From Sphingomicrobium sediminis (GTDB lineage Bacteria; Pseudomonadota; Alphaproteobacteria; Sphingomonadales; Sphingomonadaceae): DNA of 64,000 nucleotides. Under the pieces are notes generated by a model that had not been told where the DNA came from, ran no database searches, and worked only from the letters and a program-made list of their open reading frames with translations. Position numbers and translations under genes: made by a program. The DNA lies in the NCBI RefSeq assembly GCF_023805295.1, contig NZ_JAMSHT010000001.1:2257310-2321309 (forward strand). Direction: 5' to 3'. The stretch's first letter is position 1, and each line of letters opens with the position of its first letter. Shown here piece after piece: positions 1 through 8,442 of this stretch.

Positions 1-1
1 T

Positions 2-1306
2 GCGATGAGCCCCGCCAACTTTGCCGCGACCAACCCGGAAGTGCTCGCCAAGGCGCAGAAGACGCAGGGCGATTCGATCGCCAAGGGCATGAGCAACTTC
101 TTCGCCGACATGGCGGCAGGGCAGGTCACGCAAAGCCCCGAAAATGCCTTCGAGCTGGGCAAGGATTTGGCAACGACGCCGGGCAAGGTGATCTACGAGA
201 CCGAGCTGTTCCAACTGATCCATTATGCGCCGACGACCGAAAAGGTGCTCGAGACGCCGCTGGTCATCTTCCCGCCCTGGATCAACCGCTTCTACATCCT
301 CGATCTCACGCCCGAGAAAAGCTTCGTCAAATGGGCGGTGGACCAGGGTGTCAGTCTGTTCATGGTCAGCTGGAAATCGGCCGACGAGAGCATCGCGAAC
401 ATCGCCATGGACGATTATGTCCTCGGCCAGATCGAAGTTATCGACACCATCCGCGACCTGCTCGGCGTGAAGAAGGTGCACACGATCGGCTATTGCGTGG
501 CTGGGACGGTGTTGGCGATGACGCTGGCGCTGCTGCATGCGCGCGGGGAAGCGGACAAGGTTGCCTCGGCCACCTTCTTCACAGCGCAGGTCGATTTCGC
601 CGATGCGGGCGACCTCAACATGTTCGTGTCCGACGAAACGCTCTCGATCCTCGAGCAGCTATCGGCGGAGACGGGCGTGACTGACGGGCGCGTGCTGGCG
701 GCGACCTTCAATATGCTGCGCGGGCGCGACCTCATCTGGAATTATGTCGTCAACAATTACCTCATGGGCAACGAGCCGCGGCCGTTCGACCTACTCCACT
801 GGAATGGCGACGTCACCAACCTGCCGGCAGCCTGGCATCGCGACTATCTGGCGCGGCTGTATCGCGACAACCTGCTGGTGAAACCGGGCGCGATCAGCAT
901 TGACGGCGATGCCATCGACCTCACCATGATCGAGACGCCGCTCTATGTGCAGGCGGGCGAACAGGATCATATCGCGCCTGCCGCCAGCGTCTGGAAACTG
1001 CTCGACCATGTGAAGGGCCCGGCGCGCTTCCTGCTGGCGGGGTCGGGCCATATTGCCGGCGTCGTCAATCCGCCCGCGGCCAAGAAATATCACTATTCGG
1101 TGCTACCCGATGGCGTGCAGGCCAAGGACCTCGATGCGTTTGTCGAGAAAGCCAAGCGCAGCGAGGGAAGCTGGTGGCCGGACTGGATCGACTGGCTCAA
1201 GTCGCTCGATGACACGCAGGTCGATGCGAAGGGCGCCCGCCAGCCCGGCAAGGGCAAACTGAAGCCGATCGAGGACGCGCCGGGGCGCTACGTCAAGACG
1301 CGCTAG
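2..1306 (+). CDS. phaC: Class I poly(3-hydroxyalkanoate) synthase, 5' end cut by window
   Basis: Polymerises (R)-3-hydroxyacyl-CoA into polyhydroxyalkanoate at the granule surface. The frame is open to the first base, so the ATG at 5 is probably internal. About 433 residues are visible against the usual 580 or so, so roughly 150 N-terminal residues are missing. The alpha/beta-hydrolase triad is visible: Cys in GYCVAG (about residue 164 counting from the ATG at 5), Asp in GEQDH (about 321) and His in GSGHIAG (about 349). Cysteine in place of serine in the lipase box is the hallmark of PHA synthases. A phasin gene lies 6 kb downstream. Family call is firm; class I follows from the single-subunit layout. 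Confidence 0.93.
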   Translation, partial: AMSPANFAATNPEVLAKAQKTQGDSIAKGMSNFFADMAAGQVTQSPENAFELGKDLATTPGKVIYETELFQLIHYAPTTEKVLETPLVIFPPWINRFYILDLTPEKSFVKWAVDQGVSLFMVSWKSADESIANIAMDDYVLGQIEVIDTIRDLLGVKKVHTIGYCVAGTVLAMTLALLHARGEADKVASATFFTAQVDFADAGDLNMFVSDETLSILEQLSAETGVTDGRVLAATFNMLRGRDLIWNYVVNNYLMGNEPRPFDLLHWNGDVTNLPAAWHRDYLARLYRDNLLVKPGAISIDGDAIDLTMIETPLYVQAGEQDHIAPAASVWKLLDHVKGPARFLLAGSGHIAGVVNPPAAKKYHYSVLPDGVQAKDLDAFVEKAKRSEGSWWPDWIDWLKSLDDTQVDAKGARQPGKGKLKPIEDAPGRYVKTR

Positions 1307-1524
1307 AAGATACCGCCGCCGAGCATGAGGCGGATGACCATGATCGCGCCGACGACGAGGTTGAGCTTGAAGCCGCTATTCGAGCTGCTCACCGCGCCGA
1401 GGATAGCGCCGACTGCCGGGACGATCAGCCAGATCCAGTTGGTCCAGCCGAAAAAGGGCACCAGCCCGATGATGAGGAGCGGGATACCGACGATCCCGAG
1501 GATGAGAGAAAGTAAGTTCAACAT
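1303..1524 (-). CDS. Small hydrophobic membrane protein, unknown function
   Basis: A 73-residue protein that is almost entirely hydrophobic, with about three short membrane segments (roughly residues 4-25, 30-46 and 52-70) linked by a Ser/Asn turn. It overlaps the 3' end of the convergent PHA synthase gene by four bases and lies just downstream of rarD on the same strand, 21 bases away, so the two may share a transcript. I do not recognise a family. It resembles the many tiny inner-membrane proteins of sphingomonads; no function is assigned. Confidence 0.6.
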   Translation of the reverse strand: MLNLLSLILGIVGIPLLIIGLVPFFGWTNWIWLIVPAVGAILGAVSSSNSGFKLNLVVGAIMVIRLMLGGGIF

Positions 1525-1545
1525 GTCCCCAATATGGGGACTGGC

Positions 1546-2460
1546 TTACTGTTTTGCAAGACTAACACGCTTGGCCTTCCGATGCTCGCCGATGAGCGCG
1601 TAAATATAGAGCGCCATTGCCGTCCAGATGGCGAGGAAGGCGATGCCGCGAACCGTCGTCAGCTCTTCGCCGAAGAGGAAGATGCCAAGGAAGAATTGGA
1701 TGGTCGGCGCGGTGAATTGCAGGATGCCGATGGTCGAATAGGGCAGGCGGCGCGCGCCTTCGGTGAAGAGCAGGAGCGGGGTCGCGGTGACTGCGCCGGA
1801 CACGGCGATCAACCATACATAATGCGGTTCGGGACCGAGGATGGGGACGCCCGGATCGCGCAGCCAGACGAGCCACAGCGCGAACAGAGGCGCGAGGAGC
1901 AACGTCTCCAGGAACAGGCCGGGCGCGGCGCCCACATTCACTTTCTTTCGCAGATAGCCATAGAGCGCGAAGGAGCAGGCGAGGCTCATGGTGATCCACA
2001 GGTCGGCCAGCGCGCCCAACGCCAGCGCGGCGACGCCGATCGAGGCGATGGCGAGCGCGGCCCATTGCAGCTTCACCAGCTTTTCCTTGAGCAGGAAATA
2101 GCCGAGCAGGATGTTGATGAGCGGGTTGAGATAATAACCGAGGCTCGCGGCGAGCACGCGGTCGCTATTCACACCGACCACATAGATGATCCAGTTGACG
2201 CTGATCAGCGCGGCGCTGGCAAGGAGAGTGAGCAGTACCTTGCGGTCGGTCAGCGCGGCCTTGATCTCGCCCCAGCGGCTGCGCGCCCAGATGAAGACGC
2301 CGACGAAGGGGACGGCGAGGATGACGCGCCAGGCGACAATATCCATCGCGCTCATCGGGTCCATCGCCTTGAAGAAAAGCGGGATGATGCCCCACAGCCC
2401 GAACGCGGTGAGCGCATAGGCATAGCCCGAACGGCTGGCGGAAGTGGCGGGATCGGACAT
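1546..2460 (-). CDS. rarD: RarD-like EamA-family permease
   Basis: Predicted inner-membrane drug/metabolite transporter of 304 residues with about ten hydrophobic helices, built from two EamA repeats. The beginning matches RarD proteins: a short hydrophilic lead, then a helix ending in GIIPLFFK and the motif WRVILAVPF. The second repeat ends near FGEELT and a last helix before a basic tail. RarD proteins were named for chloramphenicol sensitivity, but their substrates are poorly defined. The gene is divergent from the DUF4893 lipoprotein gene with about 80 bases between the starts, which must hold both promoters. Confidence 0.88.
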   Translation of the reverse strand: MSDPATSASRSGYAYALTAFGLWGIIPLFFKAMDPMSAMDIVAWRVILAVPFVGVFIWARSRWGEIKAALTDRKVLLTLLASAALISVNWIIYVVGVNSDRVLAASLGYYLNPLINILLGYFLLKEKLVKLQWAALAIASIGVAALALGALADLWITMSLACSFALYGYLRKKVNVGAAPGLFLETLLLAPLFALWLVWLRDPGVPILGPEPHYVWLIAVSGAVTATPLLLFTEGARRLPYSTIGILQFTAPTIQFFLGIFLFGEELTTVRGIAFLAIWTAMALYIYALIGEHRKAKRVSLAKQ

Positions 2461-2542
2461 GCTGGGCTCTGCGCTGCTGTCCCGTTACGGGAAAGTCAAT
2501 CGCAGGACGCAACCCGCCGCAACTTTATCGCGTTGGTTGCGC

Positions 2543-3241
2543 ATGAAAGCGGGGTTGCCCTCCATCGCGACCGTCTCGTCGCTCGCGCTGCTGCTTGGCG
2601 GCTGCGCGCTCATGCGCGATATCGGCATCATCGACGAACCGCCGCCGCCCGAAGAGCCTGTGGTGGTGATGGTCCAGCAACCCGAACCCGATCCAGATGC
2701 GGAATGGCAGAGCTTTGCCGCGCCCGCCGATTTGGATCGTCTCGAACGGCTGGACGAGGCATGGGCCGAGGGGCTTGCGGCCACGCAAGCGGCCGGCTTC
2801 GATAGGGCAGTCGAAGAAGAAGGCGTGCTGCTTGAAGCCGATGCGGGCCTCGAGCGCTCCGATCCGACGCCGGGCAGCTATCGGTGCCGCCTCGTGAAAC
2901 TCGGGGCTGCGGAGAATGGCGATCCTGCCTTCATCGCCTACCAGCCCTTCTTCTGTTACGTGCAGATCGAGGGCGACATCTTCACAATCGTGAAGCAGAC
3001 CGGAAGCCAGCGCCCCGCAGGCCGCCTGTGGGAAGCGACCGGCGACCGCTACATCTTCCTCGGCAGCCTCGCCCTCGGCAACGAGCGCGAGCCGCTGGCT
3101 TATGGCGACGACCCCTCGCGCGACATGGCGGGTGTATGGGAACGGGTCGGCCCGTTCCGCTGGCGTCTCGTCATCCCCTATCCGCGCAATGGCGGCATCC
3201 TCGACGTGTTCGAACTCTTGCCGACCGACCCGCAGCCCTAG
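2543..3241 (+). CDS. DUF4893-type lipoprotein
   Basis: Exported protein of 232 residues with a lipoprotein signal: a short basic start, a hydrophobic stretch ending LLLGGC, and Cys as the predicted lipidated residue (about 18). I start at the ATG at 2543 because the signal peptide begins there; an upstream in-frame start at 2444 would bury it and overlap rarD. After a Pro/Glu-rich linker comes a globular domain starting WQSFAAPADLDRLERLDEAW, which I recognise as DUF4893-like. The Cys in SYRCRLVKLG and the Cys in the PFFCYVQIEGD segment could pair in the periplasm. Function unknown; family recognition from memory. Confidence 0.72.
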   Translation: MKAGLPSIATVSSLALLLGGCALMRDIGIIDEPPPPEEPVVVMVQQPEPDPDAEWQSFAAPADLDRLERLDEAWAEGLAATQAAGFDRAVEEEGVLLEADAGLERSDPTPGSYRCRLVKLGAAENGDPAFIAYQPFFCYVQIEGDIFTIVKQTGSQRPAGRLWEATGDRYIFLGSLALGNEREPLAYGDDPSRDMAGVWERVGPFRWRLVIPYPRNGGILDVFELLPTDPQP

Positions 3242-3251
3242 ATAAGGGGGC

Positions 3252-3602
3252 ATGAGCCTCGATGATCCCGAAGAAGTGCGCGCCCACCTGGTCGGTGCGG
3301 CCAGTGCAGGGACCCCGCTCACCTATTCCGAAATTCTGAGCCATCTCGGCTATCGCTTCAGCCGCCCCAAGATGCGCCAGCTCTGCGTGACGCTGGGCGA
3401 GGTCGATGCGCGGGCGCGGGCCAAGGACGAACCGGAGCTTGCGGTATTGGTGGTGCGTGCCTCGGACGGATTGCCGGGGCAGGGCTGGTGGGTCGGGGAG
3501 CAGAAGGGCGACTATCAGGGACCGTGGGAAGGGCCGCGCGCCAAGGCATTGATCGAGCGATTACAACAACAAGCCTTCGACTATTGGGCCAAGCACGGCT
3601 AA
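3252..3602 (+). CDS. Conserved hypothetical protein, 116 aa
   Basis: A small soluble protein starting 10 bases after the lipoprotein gene, with a strong purine-rich ribosome site (AAGGGGG) before its ATG. The first half is mostly helical, with a segment resembling a winged-helix fold around LTYSEILSHLGYRFSRPKM. The middle carries ELAVLVVRASDGLPGQGWW and a polar Gly/Trp-rich turn, and the C-terminus is a helix. No signal peptide or membrane segment. It is followed closely by the pseudouridine synthase gene, so it belongs to the same transcription unit. I cannot name a function; the helix-turn-helix reading is only an impression. Confidence 0.65.
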   Translation: MSLDDPEEVRAHLVGAASAGTPLTYSEILSHLGYRFSRPKMRQLCVTLGEVDARARAKDEPELAVLVVRASDGLPGQGWWVGEQKGDYQGPWEGPRAKALIERLQQQAFDYWAKHG

Positions 3603-3612
3603 GGGGCGGCGC

Positions 3613-4809
3613 ATGAGTGATGATGTACGCACCTTCAAAGTCGCCGAGGACGATGACGGCATCCGGCTGGATCGCTGGTTCAGGCGGCACATGCCCGACA
3701 CCGCCTTCGGTGTGATCGCCAAATGGGCGCGCACGGGGCAGTTGCGTGTCGATGGCGGCCGCGCGACGCCCGGCGACCGGATCGAGGCGGGTCAGGAAAT
3801 CCGCGTCCCGCCCGACAGCGACAAGGCGCCTGCGCCCAAGCCCAAGAAGAAAGTCGAGCTGAGCGCGGACGAAACAGAATTTGTCCAGTCGATGGTCATT
3901 GAAAAGACCAAGGACGCCTTCATCCTCAACAAGCCGCCCGGCCTCGCCACGCAGGGCGGGACCAAGACGACCCAGCATCTCGACCGGCTGCTCAACGGCC
4001 TCGACGAGGATGACAAGGGCAAACCCAAGCTGGTCCACCGCCTCGACAAGGATACGAGCGGTGTCCTGCTGGTCGCGCGTTCGGCTAGCGCTGCCGCGCA
4101 TTTCTCGCGGGCCTTTTCGGGTCGCACCGCGAAGAAAGTCTATTGGGCCATCGTCACCGGCATTCCCGAAGTGGCCGGCGGCGAAGGCATGATCGACCTG
4201 CCGCTCGCCAAACAGCCGGGCACGGGCGGCGAGAAGATGCATGTCGACGAGGAAGAGGGCCTGCCCGCGCGCACCCGCATCCGCGTCATCGACCGCGCCG
4301 GGACGCGCGCTGCCTTCGTCGAATTGCAACCGCTGACGGGCCGCACGCACCAGCTGCGCGCGCACATGGCTGCGGTCGGGCACCCGATTGTCGGCGATGC
4401 CAAATATGGTGGTGCGGACGCGATGCTGACGGGCGGGATCAGCCGCAAGCTGCACCTGCATGCGCGCCGCCTGCGCATCGATGCGCCCGGCGGCAAGACG
4501 CTGGATCGCCAGGCCGACTTGCCCGACCATTTCGCCGAAAGCCTCGACAGCCTCGGTTTCTCGGCGCGTGACGGCGACAATTTGCCGCTGACGCCGGCCG
4601 ATCCGGGCATGAGCCTCGAAGCCAAGATCCGACGCAAGAAGAACAAGCAGAAGGACTTCAAGAAGGCCCGCAAGACTGATCGTCATGCGCGAGGCTCGAG
4701 GGGTTCGCAGCGCATGAAACGGCCGACACGCGGCAAGGGCGGACCCAAGAAAGGGCCGTATCGTGGCGGAGGAAAGCCCGGCGGCAAGCCGAAGGGACGC
4801 GGTCGGTGA
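3613..4809 (+). CDS. rluC: RluA/RluC-family 23S rRNA pseudouridine synthase with basic tail
   Basis: Converts uridines in large-subunit rRNA to pseudouridine. Residues about 10-60 form an S4 RNA-binding domain (IRLDRWFRRHMPDTAFG). The catalytic domain follows, with the family motif HRLDKDTSGVLLVAR containing the catalytic Asp, and LTGRTHQLRAHMAAVGHPI near the end. About 90 residues after the catalytic core form a Lys/Arg/Gly-rich, probably disordered tail (residues about 335-398), longer than in typical RluC. Its stop overlaps the GTG start of the HAD phosphatase gene. Family is firm; the target uridines (RluC or RluD type) cannot be told from sequence alone. Confidence 0.88.
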   Translation: MSDDVRTFKVAEDDDGIRLDRWFRRHMPDTAFGVIAKWARTGQLRVDGGRATPGDRIEAGQEIRVPPDSDKAPAPKPKKKVELSADETEFVQSMVIEKTKDAFILNKPPGLATQGGTKTTQHLDRLLNGLDEDDKGKPKLVHRLDKDTSGVLLVARSASAAAHFSRAFSGRTAKKVYWAIVTGIPEVAGGEGMIDLPLAKQPGTGGEKMHVDEEEGLPARTRIRVIDRAGTRAAFVELQPLTGRTHQLRAHMAAVGHPIVGDAKYGGADAMLTGGISRKLHLHARRLRIDAPGGKTLDRQADLPDHFAESLDSLGFSARDGDNLPLTPADPGMSLEAKIRRKKNKQKDFKKARKTDRHARGSRGSQRMKRPTRGKGGPKKGPYRGGGKPGGKPKGRGR

Positions 4810-5471
4810 GCAAGCTCGCCATTTTCGATTGCGACGGGACGTTGGTCGACAGCGGTTCGACCATTCACAGCGCGCTCGACAGCGCGCTTCGCCATCACGG
4901 CTTTTGCTGTCCCCCGCGCGAGGAAGCCCAGAAGGTCATCGGCCTTTCGCTGGTCGAGGCAATGCGGACGCTGGTGCCAGAGGGCAATCACGAGGCGATG
5001 GCCGAAACCTACAAGCAGGCCTTCGTCGAATTGCGCCAGTCGGGCGCAGCCATCGAAGATCCCTATGAGGGCATCACCGACTTACTGAAGAGTTTCGAGA
5101 ATGCTGGCTGGATGCTGGCGGTGGCGACGGGCAAGTCGATGCGCGGGCTCGATCACATTCTCGAGACCCATGATTGGCGCGGTCATTTCATTAGCCTGCA
5201 GACGGCCGACGGACATCCGTCAAAGCCCAATCCCTCGATGATCAACAGCGCGGTTGCCGAAGCCGGGGCCGATCCGATGCAGACCGTCATGATCGGCGAT
5301 ACCTCGCACGACATGCGCATGGCCCGGAATGCGGGCGTCGGCGCGATCGGCGTGATCTGGGGCTATCATGAGCCCGACGAATTGAAGGAAGGCGGCGCCC
5401 ATGCGCTGGCCGGTCGCGCGAGCGACGTCCTGACGCTCAGCGAGGCCTGGCGACAGGGGGCATGGCAATGA
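4806..5471 (+). CDS. HAD-superfamily phosphatase (phosphoglycolate phosphatase-like)
   Basis: A 221-residue haloacid-dehalogenase hydrolase. Motif I is IFDCDGTLVDSG near the start, with the two catalytic Asp residues. Motif II is around VATGKS, motif III is the Lys in KPNPSM, and motif IV is MIGDTSHDMRMA. The helical cap between motifs I and II fits subclass IA, as in phosphoglycolate phosphatase and related enzymes. The GTG start overlaps the preceding stop (GTGA), which indicates translational coupling with the pseudouridine synthase gene. The substrate is not identifiable; clean-up of a small phosphorylated metabolite is the usual role. Confidence 0.85.
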   Translation: MSKLAIFDCDGTLVDSGSTIHSALDSALRHHGFCCPPREEAQKVIGLSLVEAMRTLVPEGNHEAMAETYKQAFVELRQSGAAIEDPYEGITDLLKSFENAGWMLAVATGKSMRGLDHILETHDWRGHFISLQTADGHPSKPNPSMINSAVAEAGADPMQTVMIGDTSHDMRMARNAGVGAIGVIWGYHEPDELKEGGAHALAGRASDVLTLSEAWRQGAWQ

Positions 5472-5692
5472 CGCCGGAGGAAGACGAGCGCCTGTGGAAA
5501 CGCCGTTTCGAGGCGTTTGCGCTGGTCCGGCTACTTGGCCTGATCCTGACCTTCGGCGGCATGGTCGTCGCGCTCAAGAATCCGTGGGGACCTGAATATC
5601 CGGCGATCGGGGCGGTGATCGGGGTTTTTGGGATTGCGGTGCTGCTGGGCGGACCCAAATTGCTCAAGAGAAAGTGGGACAAAGAGGCATGA
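5468..5692 (+). CDS. Small two-helix membrane protein
   Basis: A 74-residue protein with a charged N-terminal helix (TPEEDERLWKRRFEAF), two hydrophobic segments (roughly residues 20-37 and 44-62) and a basic end. The ATG at 5468 overlaps the previous stop as ATGA; an ATG two codons upstream is also possible. It sits between the HAD phosphatase and the ATP12 chaperone genes and overlaps the latter by four bases, so all three are very likely co-translated. Family unknown to me; topology suggests an inner-membrane protein with both ends in the cytoplasm. Confidence 0.7.
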   Translation: MTPEEDERLWKRRFEAFALVRLLGLILTFGGMVVALKNPWGPEYPAIGAVIGVFGIAVLLGGPKLLKRKWDKEA

Positions 5693-6378
5693 AGCGCTTC
5701 TGGACGGACGTCGCCGTCGTCGAACTGGACGGCGGCTACGGTATCGAGCTGGACGGCCGCAGCCTCAAGACGCCGGCGCGCAAGGACCTCGTGCTGCCGA
5801 GCGAGACGCTGGCGCGCGAAATTTCGGGCGAATGGGAAGCAGTGGGCGAGAAGATCGATCCTGCGGCGATGCCGATGACCGGGCTCGCCAATGCCGCCAT
5901 CGACCGGGTCGAACTCGCCAAAGAGGCGTTCGCCTCGGAATTGGCGGCCTTCGCCGAAACCGAATTGTGCTGCTACCGCGCCGAACATCCCGACAGCCTC
6001 GTTGCCAAGCAGGCGGCAGCTTGGGACCCGTTGCTCGACTGGGCGTCGAACCATTACGGCATCGAATTCGAGAAGACGGCGGGCATCATTCACGTCGCGC
6101 AGCCCGAGGCGACGCTGACCAAGCTGCGCGATGAAGTTCTCGGCGAAGACGCGTTCACACTCGCCGGGCTGTCGCCCTTGGTGCGCAATGGCGGGTCGCT
6201 AATCGCGGCGCTGGCGGTACGGCACGGTGCTGTCGAAGCGAACAAGGCATGGGATGCGGTCGAGGTCGACCGGCTTCATCAGATCGAGGAATGGGGTGAA
6301 GACGCCGAAGCGGAGAAAGCGGCAGAATCGCGGCGCGGCGATTTCCTTGCCGGCGCGCGCTTCCTCAGCCTGCTTTAA
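5689..6378 (+). CDS. ATP12-family F1-ATPase assembly chaperone
   Basis: A 229-residue homologue of mitochondrial Atp12p, which binds the F1 alpha subunit during ATP synthase assembly; bacterial members are largely confined to Alphaproteobacteria. The start MKRFWTDVAVVELDGGYGI and the phrase LDGRSLKTPAR are characteristic, followed by PMTGLANAAIDRV and TELCCYRAEHP. I use the ATG at 5689, which overlaps the upstream stop (ATGA), rather than the in-frame GTG at 5674 inside the previous gene. The 3' end overlaps the convergent gmk gene by four bases. Confidence 0.9.
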   Translation: MKRFWTDVAVVELDGGYGIELDGRSLKTPARKDLVLPSETLAREISGEWEAVGEKIDPAAMPMTGLANAAIDRVELAKEAFASELAAFAETELCCYRAEHPDSLVAKQAAAWDPLLDWASNHYGIEFEKTAGIIHVAQPEATLTKLRDEVLGEDAFTLAGLSPLVRNGGSLIAALAVRHGAVEANKAWDAVEVDRLHQIEEWGEDAEAEKAAESRRGDFLAGARFLSLL

Positions 6379-7019
6379 TCGTTAGGGCGCTCGACCAGCT
6401 TGCGGGCGAGGTCGGCGACATAGGGGCGGCGATGCTTGCGCAGCCGCTCGGCCGCGATGATGGCGTGCACCTTGGCAAGGCACTCGTTCACATCGTCATT
6501 GACCAGCACATAGTCATATTCGTTCCAGTGGACGATCTCGCCCGAGGCTCGGCGCATGCGCCCTTCGATCACCTCTTCGCTGTCGGTCTTGCGATCGCGC
6601 AAGCGGCGCTCGAGCTCGCGCATCGAGGGCGGCAGGATGAAGATGGAAACAAGGTCGTTGCCGAAGGCGGTTTCGAGCTGCTGCGTACCCTGCCAGTCAA
6701 TGTCGAACAGGATGTCACGGCCGTCCTTCAGTGCCTGCTTGATCGGCTCCTTGGGGCTGCCGTAGCGATGGTCGAAGACATAGGCCCATTCGGCAAACTC
6801 GCCTTCCTCGACCATCTGCGTGAACGTGTCGTCGCTGACGAAATAATAGTGGACGCCTTCTTCCTCCCCCGGGCGCGGCTCGCGGGTCGTCGCACTCACG
6901 GACATGGTGATCGTGGGGTCGGCAGCCATCAGCATGCGCGAGATCGTCGTCTTGCCCGCACCCGAAGGGCTGGAGAGCACGATGAGGAGGCCGCGGCGCT
7001 GGTCGGGTCGAAGTTCCAT
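6375..7019 (-). CDS. gmk: Guanylate kinase
   Basis: Phosphorylates GMP to GDP with ATP in the cytoplasm. The P-loop is SSPSGAGKTTISRML near the N-terminus; the GMP-binding region holds SATTREPRPGEEEGVHYYF and the Tyr/Glu pair in FAEWAYVFDHRYGSP. The lid region contains RELERRLRDRKTDSEE. Start chosen at 7019 (MELRPDQRRG), giving about 214 residues, the normal size; an in-frame extension to 7076 would add 19 poorly conserved residues. The gene is divergent from the phasin gene, so its promoter lies in the same 160-base gap as the TGC/GCA palindromes. Confidence 0.95.
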   Translation of the reverse strand: MELRPDQRRGLLIVLSSPSGAGKTTISRMLMAADPTITMSVSATTREPRPGEEEGVHYYFVSDDTFTQMVEEGEFAEWAYVFDHRYGSPKEPIKQALKDGRDILFDIDWQGTQQLETAFGNDLVSIFILPPSMRELERRLRDRKTDSEEVIEGRMRRASGEIVHWNEYDYVLVNDDVNECLAKVHAIIAAERLRKHRRPYVADLARKLVERPND

Positions 7020-7091
7020 CGCGAAGCCATGGCCAGCTAGCACCCCGTTCGTCAACCCGTACGACGAGCCGTGCACGAGCCAAGCTCGCTG

Positions 7092-7151
7092 TTTGTGCAG
7101 CGCACAAAAGTCCTTGCATATTGTTGCAGCGCACTATATATTGCAGTGCAA
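7092..7151. promoter_or_regulatory. Cluster of TGC/GCA palindromes, candidate PhaR operators
   Basis: Upstream of the phasin gene I see TTTGTGC-AGC-GCACAAA (7092-7108), a perfect inverted repeat; TTGCA-G-TGCAA (7141-7151), also perfect; and between them a weaker TTGC-AGC-GCAC (7124-7134). TGTTGCA at 7122-7128 also pairs with TGCAACA at 7147-7153. PhaR repressors of alphaproteobacterial PHA metabolism are known to bind TGC/GCA-containing palindromes in phasin promoters. Assignment to PhaR is inference; no phaR gene lies in the window. Confidence 0.6.
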
Positions 7152-7179
7152 CAGAGAGTGAGAAAGGGTGTACGTTTTT

Positions 7180-7950
7180 ATGGCCGACAAAGCGAAGAGC
7201 GAGAAAGCCAAGAAGGCGCCCGTCAAGAAGGCCGATGCTCCGGCGGAGAAACCCGTCGTTGCTGCAGCTGCGAAGGTGGAGGCCAAAGCAGTCGAGGTCA
7301 AGGCAGCGCCTGAAAAGGTCGAAGTGAAGAGTGAGAAGGCCGCGCCGGCCAAGAAACCGGCCCCGAAGGCCAAGAAAGTGAAAAAGGTCGCGGCCAAGAA
7401 GGCAGCGCCCGTGAAAAAGAAATTGAAGGCTCCGGTCCAGGCCAAGAAAGCCGCGCCGAAGCCTGCCAAGGAAGGAATGTTCAACATGACGAACGAATGG
7501 AACAAGTGGTTTGCCGGTTTCGAAATGCCGCAGGCTGACAAAGTCGAAGAAATGATCGCTGCTGCTGGCAAGCAGGGCGAAGAGTTCATTGCCAAGGGCA
7601 AGCATGCCGGTGAAGAACTCGCCGAAATGACCAAGGCGAACATCGAAGCGATGATCGAAGCCGGCCGCATCTATGCGGGTGGCGCCAAGGATCTGGGCAC
7701 CGAGCTTATCGAAGACGGCCGCAACCAGTTCGACGCCGCGTCGGACAACCTGCGCAAGTTCGCCGAAGCCAAGAACCCGCAAGAGTTCGTCGCGCTTCAG
7801 TCGGAACTTGCCAAGGCACAGTTCGACCAGTTCGTCGCCGAAGGTTCGAAGCTGACCGAAAAGATGGTCAAGCTCGCCGGTGACGTGATGCAGCCGGTCC
7901 AGAACCGCGCCAGCGTCAACGCTGAAAAGGTCAAGGAGCTGATGGCCTAA
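7180..7950 (+). CDS. Phasin family protein with Lys/Ala/Pro-rich N-terminal tail
   Basis: Coats polyhydroxyalkanoate granules. About 95 N-terminal residues form a low-complexity tail of PAKK, KKAAP and KVE-type motifs resembling histone H1 or the AlgP/PhaF tail. The phasin domain follows from about residue 100: amphipathic helices beginning NEWNKWFAGFEMPQADKVEE and containing the typical LASDNLRKFAEAK-like segment (here AASDNLRKFAEAKNPQEFV). It lacks membrane segments. The ATG at 7180 is used; a GTG at 7168 in the same frame sits in the purine-rich stretch. An intrinsic terminator follows. The tail may bind DNA and tie granules to the nucleoid, as PhaF does; that role is inferred. Confidence 0.85.
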   Translation: MADKAKSEKAKKAPVKKADAPAEKPVVAAAAKVEAKAVEVKAAPEKVEVKSEKAAPAKKPAPKAKKVKKVAAKKAAPVKKKLKAPVQAKKAAPKPAKEGMFNMTNEWNKWFAGFEMPQADKVEEMIAAAGKQGEEFIAKGKHAGEELAEMTKANIEAMIEAGRIYAGGAKDLGTELIEDGRNQFDAASDNLRKFAEAKNPQEFVALQSELAKAQFDQFVAEGSKLTEKMVKLAGDVMQPVQNRASVNAEKVKELMA

Positions 7951-7979
7951 GCCATCGTCTCTTTACCGACGAAAAAGCT

Positions 7980-8017
7980 GGGGCCGTCGTCCTTTTGCGG
8001 GACGGCGGCCCCTCTTT
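7980..8017 (+). terminator. Intrinsic terminator after the phasin gene
   Basis: A 13-base-pair GC-rich hairpin (GGGGCCGTCGTCC paired with GGACGGCGGCCCC, one G-U type mismatch) with a six-base loop, followed by CTCTTTTT. It sits about 30 bases after the phasin stop. Confidence 0.8.
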
Positions 8018-8091
8018 TTGTCCCTCTTTTGGACCGCGATGGAGCGTGAGAGGTTGCAGCGCGTTTTGGGAGTGCCATATCAGGGACCAAG

Positions 8092-8442
8092 ATGACCCAG
8101 TTCGAATGGAAAATTACCGCCGGCCCGACCGGCACCGACGATAGCGACACCGATACCGGCGTCGCCGTCCGCACGCGTCCCAAGACCAAGAAGCCCAGCA
8201 ATTACAAGGTGCTGATGCTCAACGACGATTACACGCCGATGGAATTCGTCGTCCACGTCCTGCAGCGCTTTTTCAATATGGGCGTGGAAGATGCGACTCG
8301 CGTCATGCTCCAAGTCCACCAGAATGGCGTCGCCGTGTGCGGCGTGTTTCCCTACGAAGTGGCCGAAACCAAGGTCGTGCAGGTGATGGATTGCGCCCGC
8401 GAGAACCAGCACCCGCTGCAATGCACGCTGGAAAAGGCCTGA
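8092..8442 (+). CDS. clpS: ClpS, adaptor of the ClpAP protease
   Basis: Delivers N-end-rule substrates to ClpA. The 116-residue protein has a disordered acidic N-terminus and the conserved ClpS core beginning [20 protein letters not shown], with the Asn/Asp-Asp of the N-degron pocket, then [20 protein letters not shown] and the C-terminal [11 protein letters not shown]. clpA itself is not adjacent; the AraC-type regulator gene follows directly, possibly overlapping. Confidence 0.95.
   Translation: MTQFEWKITAGPTGTDDSDTDTGVAVRTRPKTKKPSNYKVLMLNDDYTPMEFVVHVLQRFFNMGVEDATRVMLQVHQNGVAVCGVFPYEVAETKVVQVMDCARENQHPLQCTLEKA

Noticed and set aside
1534..2805. A 423-codon plus-strand frame across rarD
   Set aside because: Antisense to RarD, composition rich in Arg, Glu, Gly and Asp, no domain. 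RarD is clear on the other strand.
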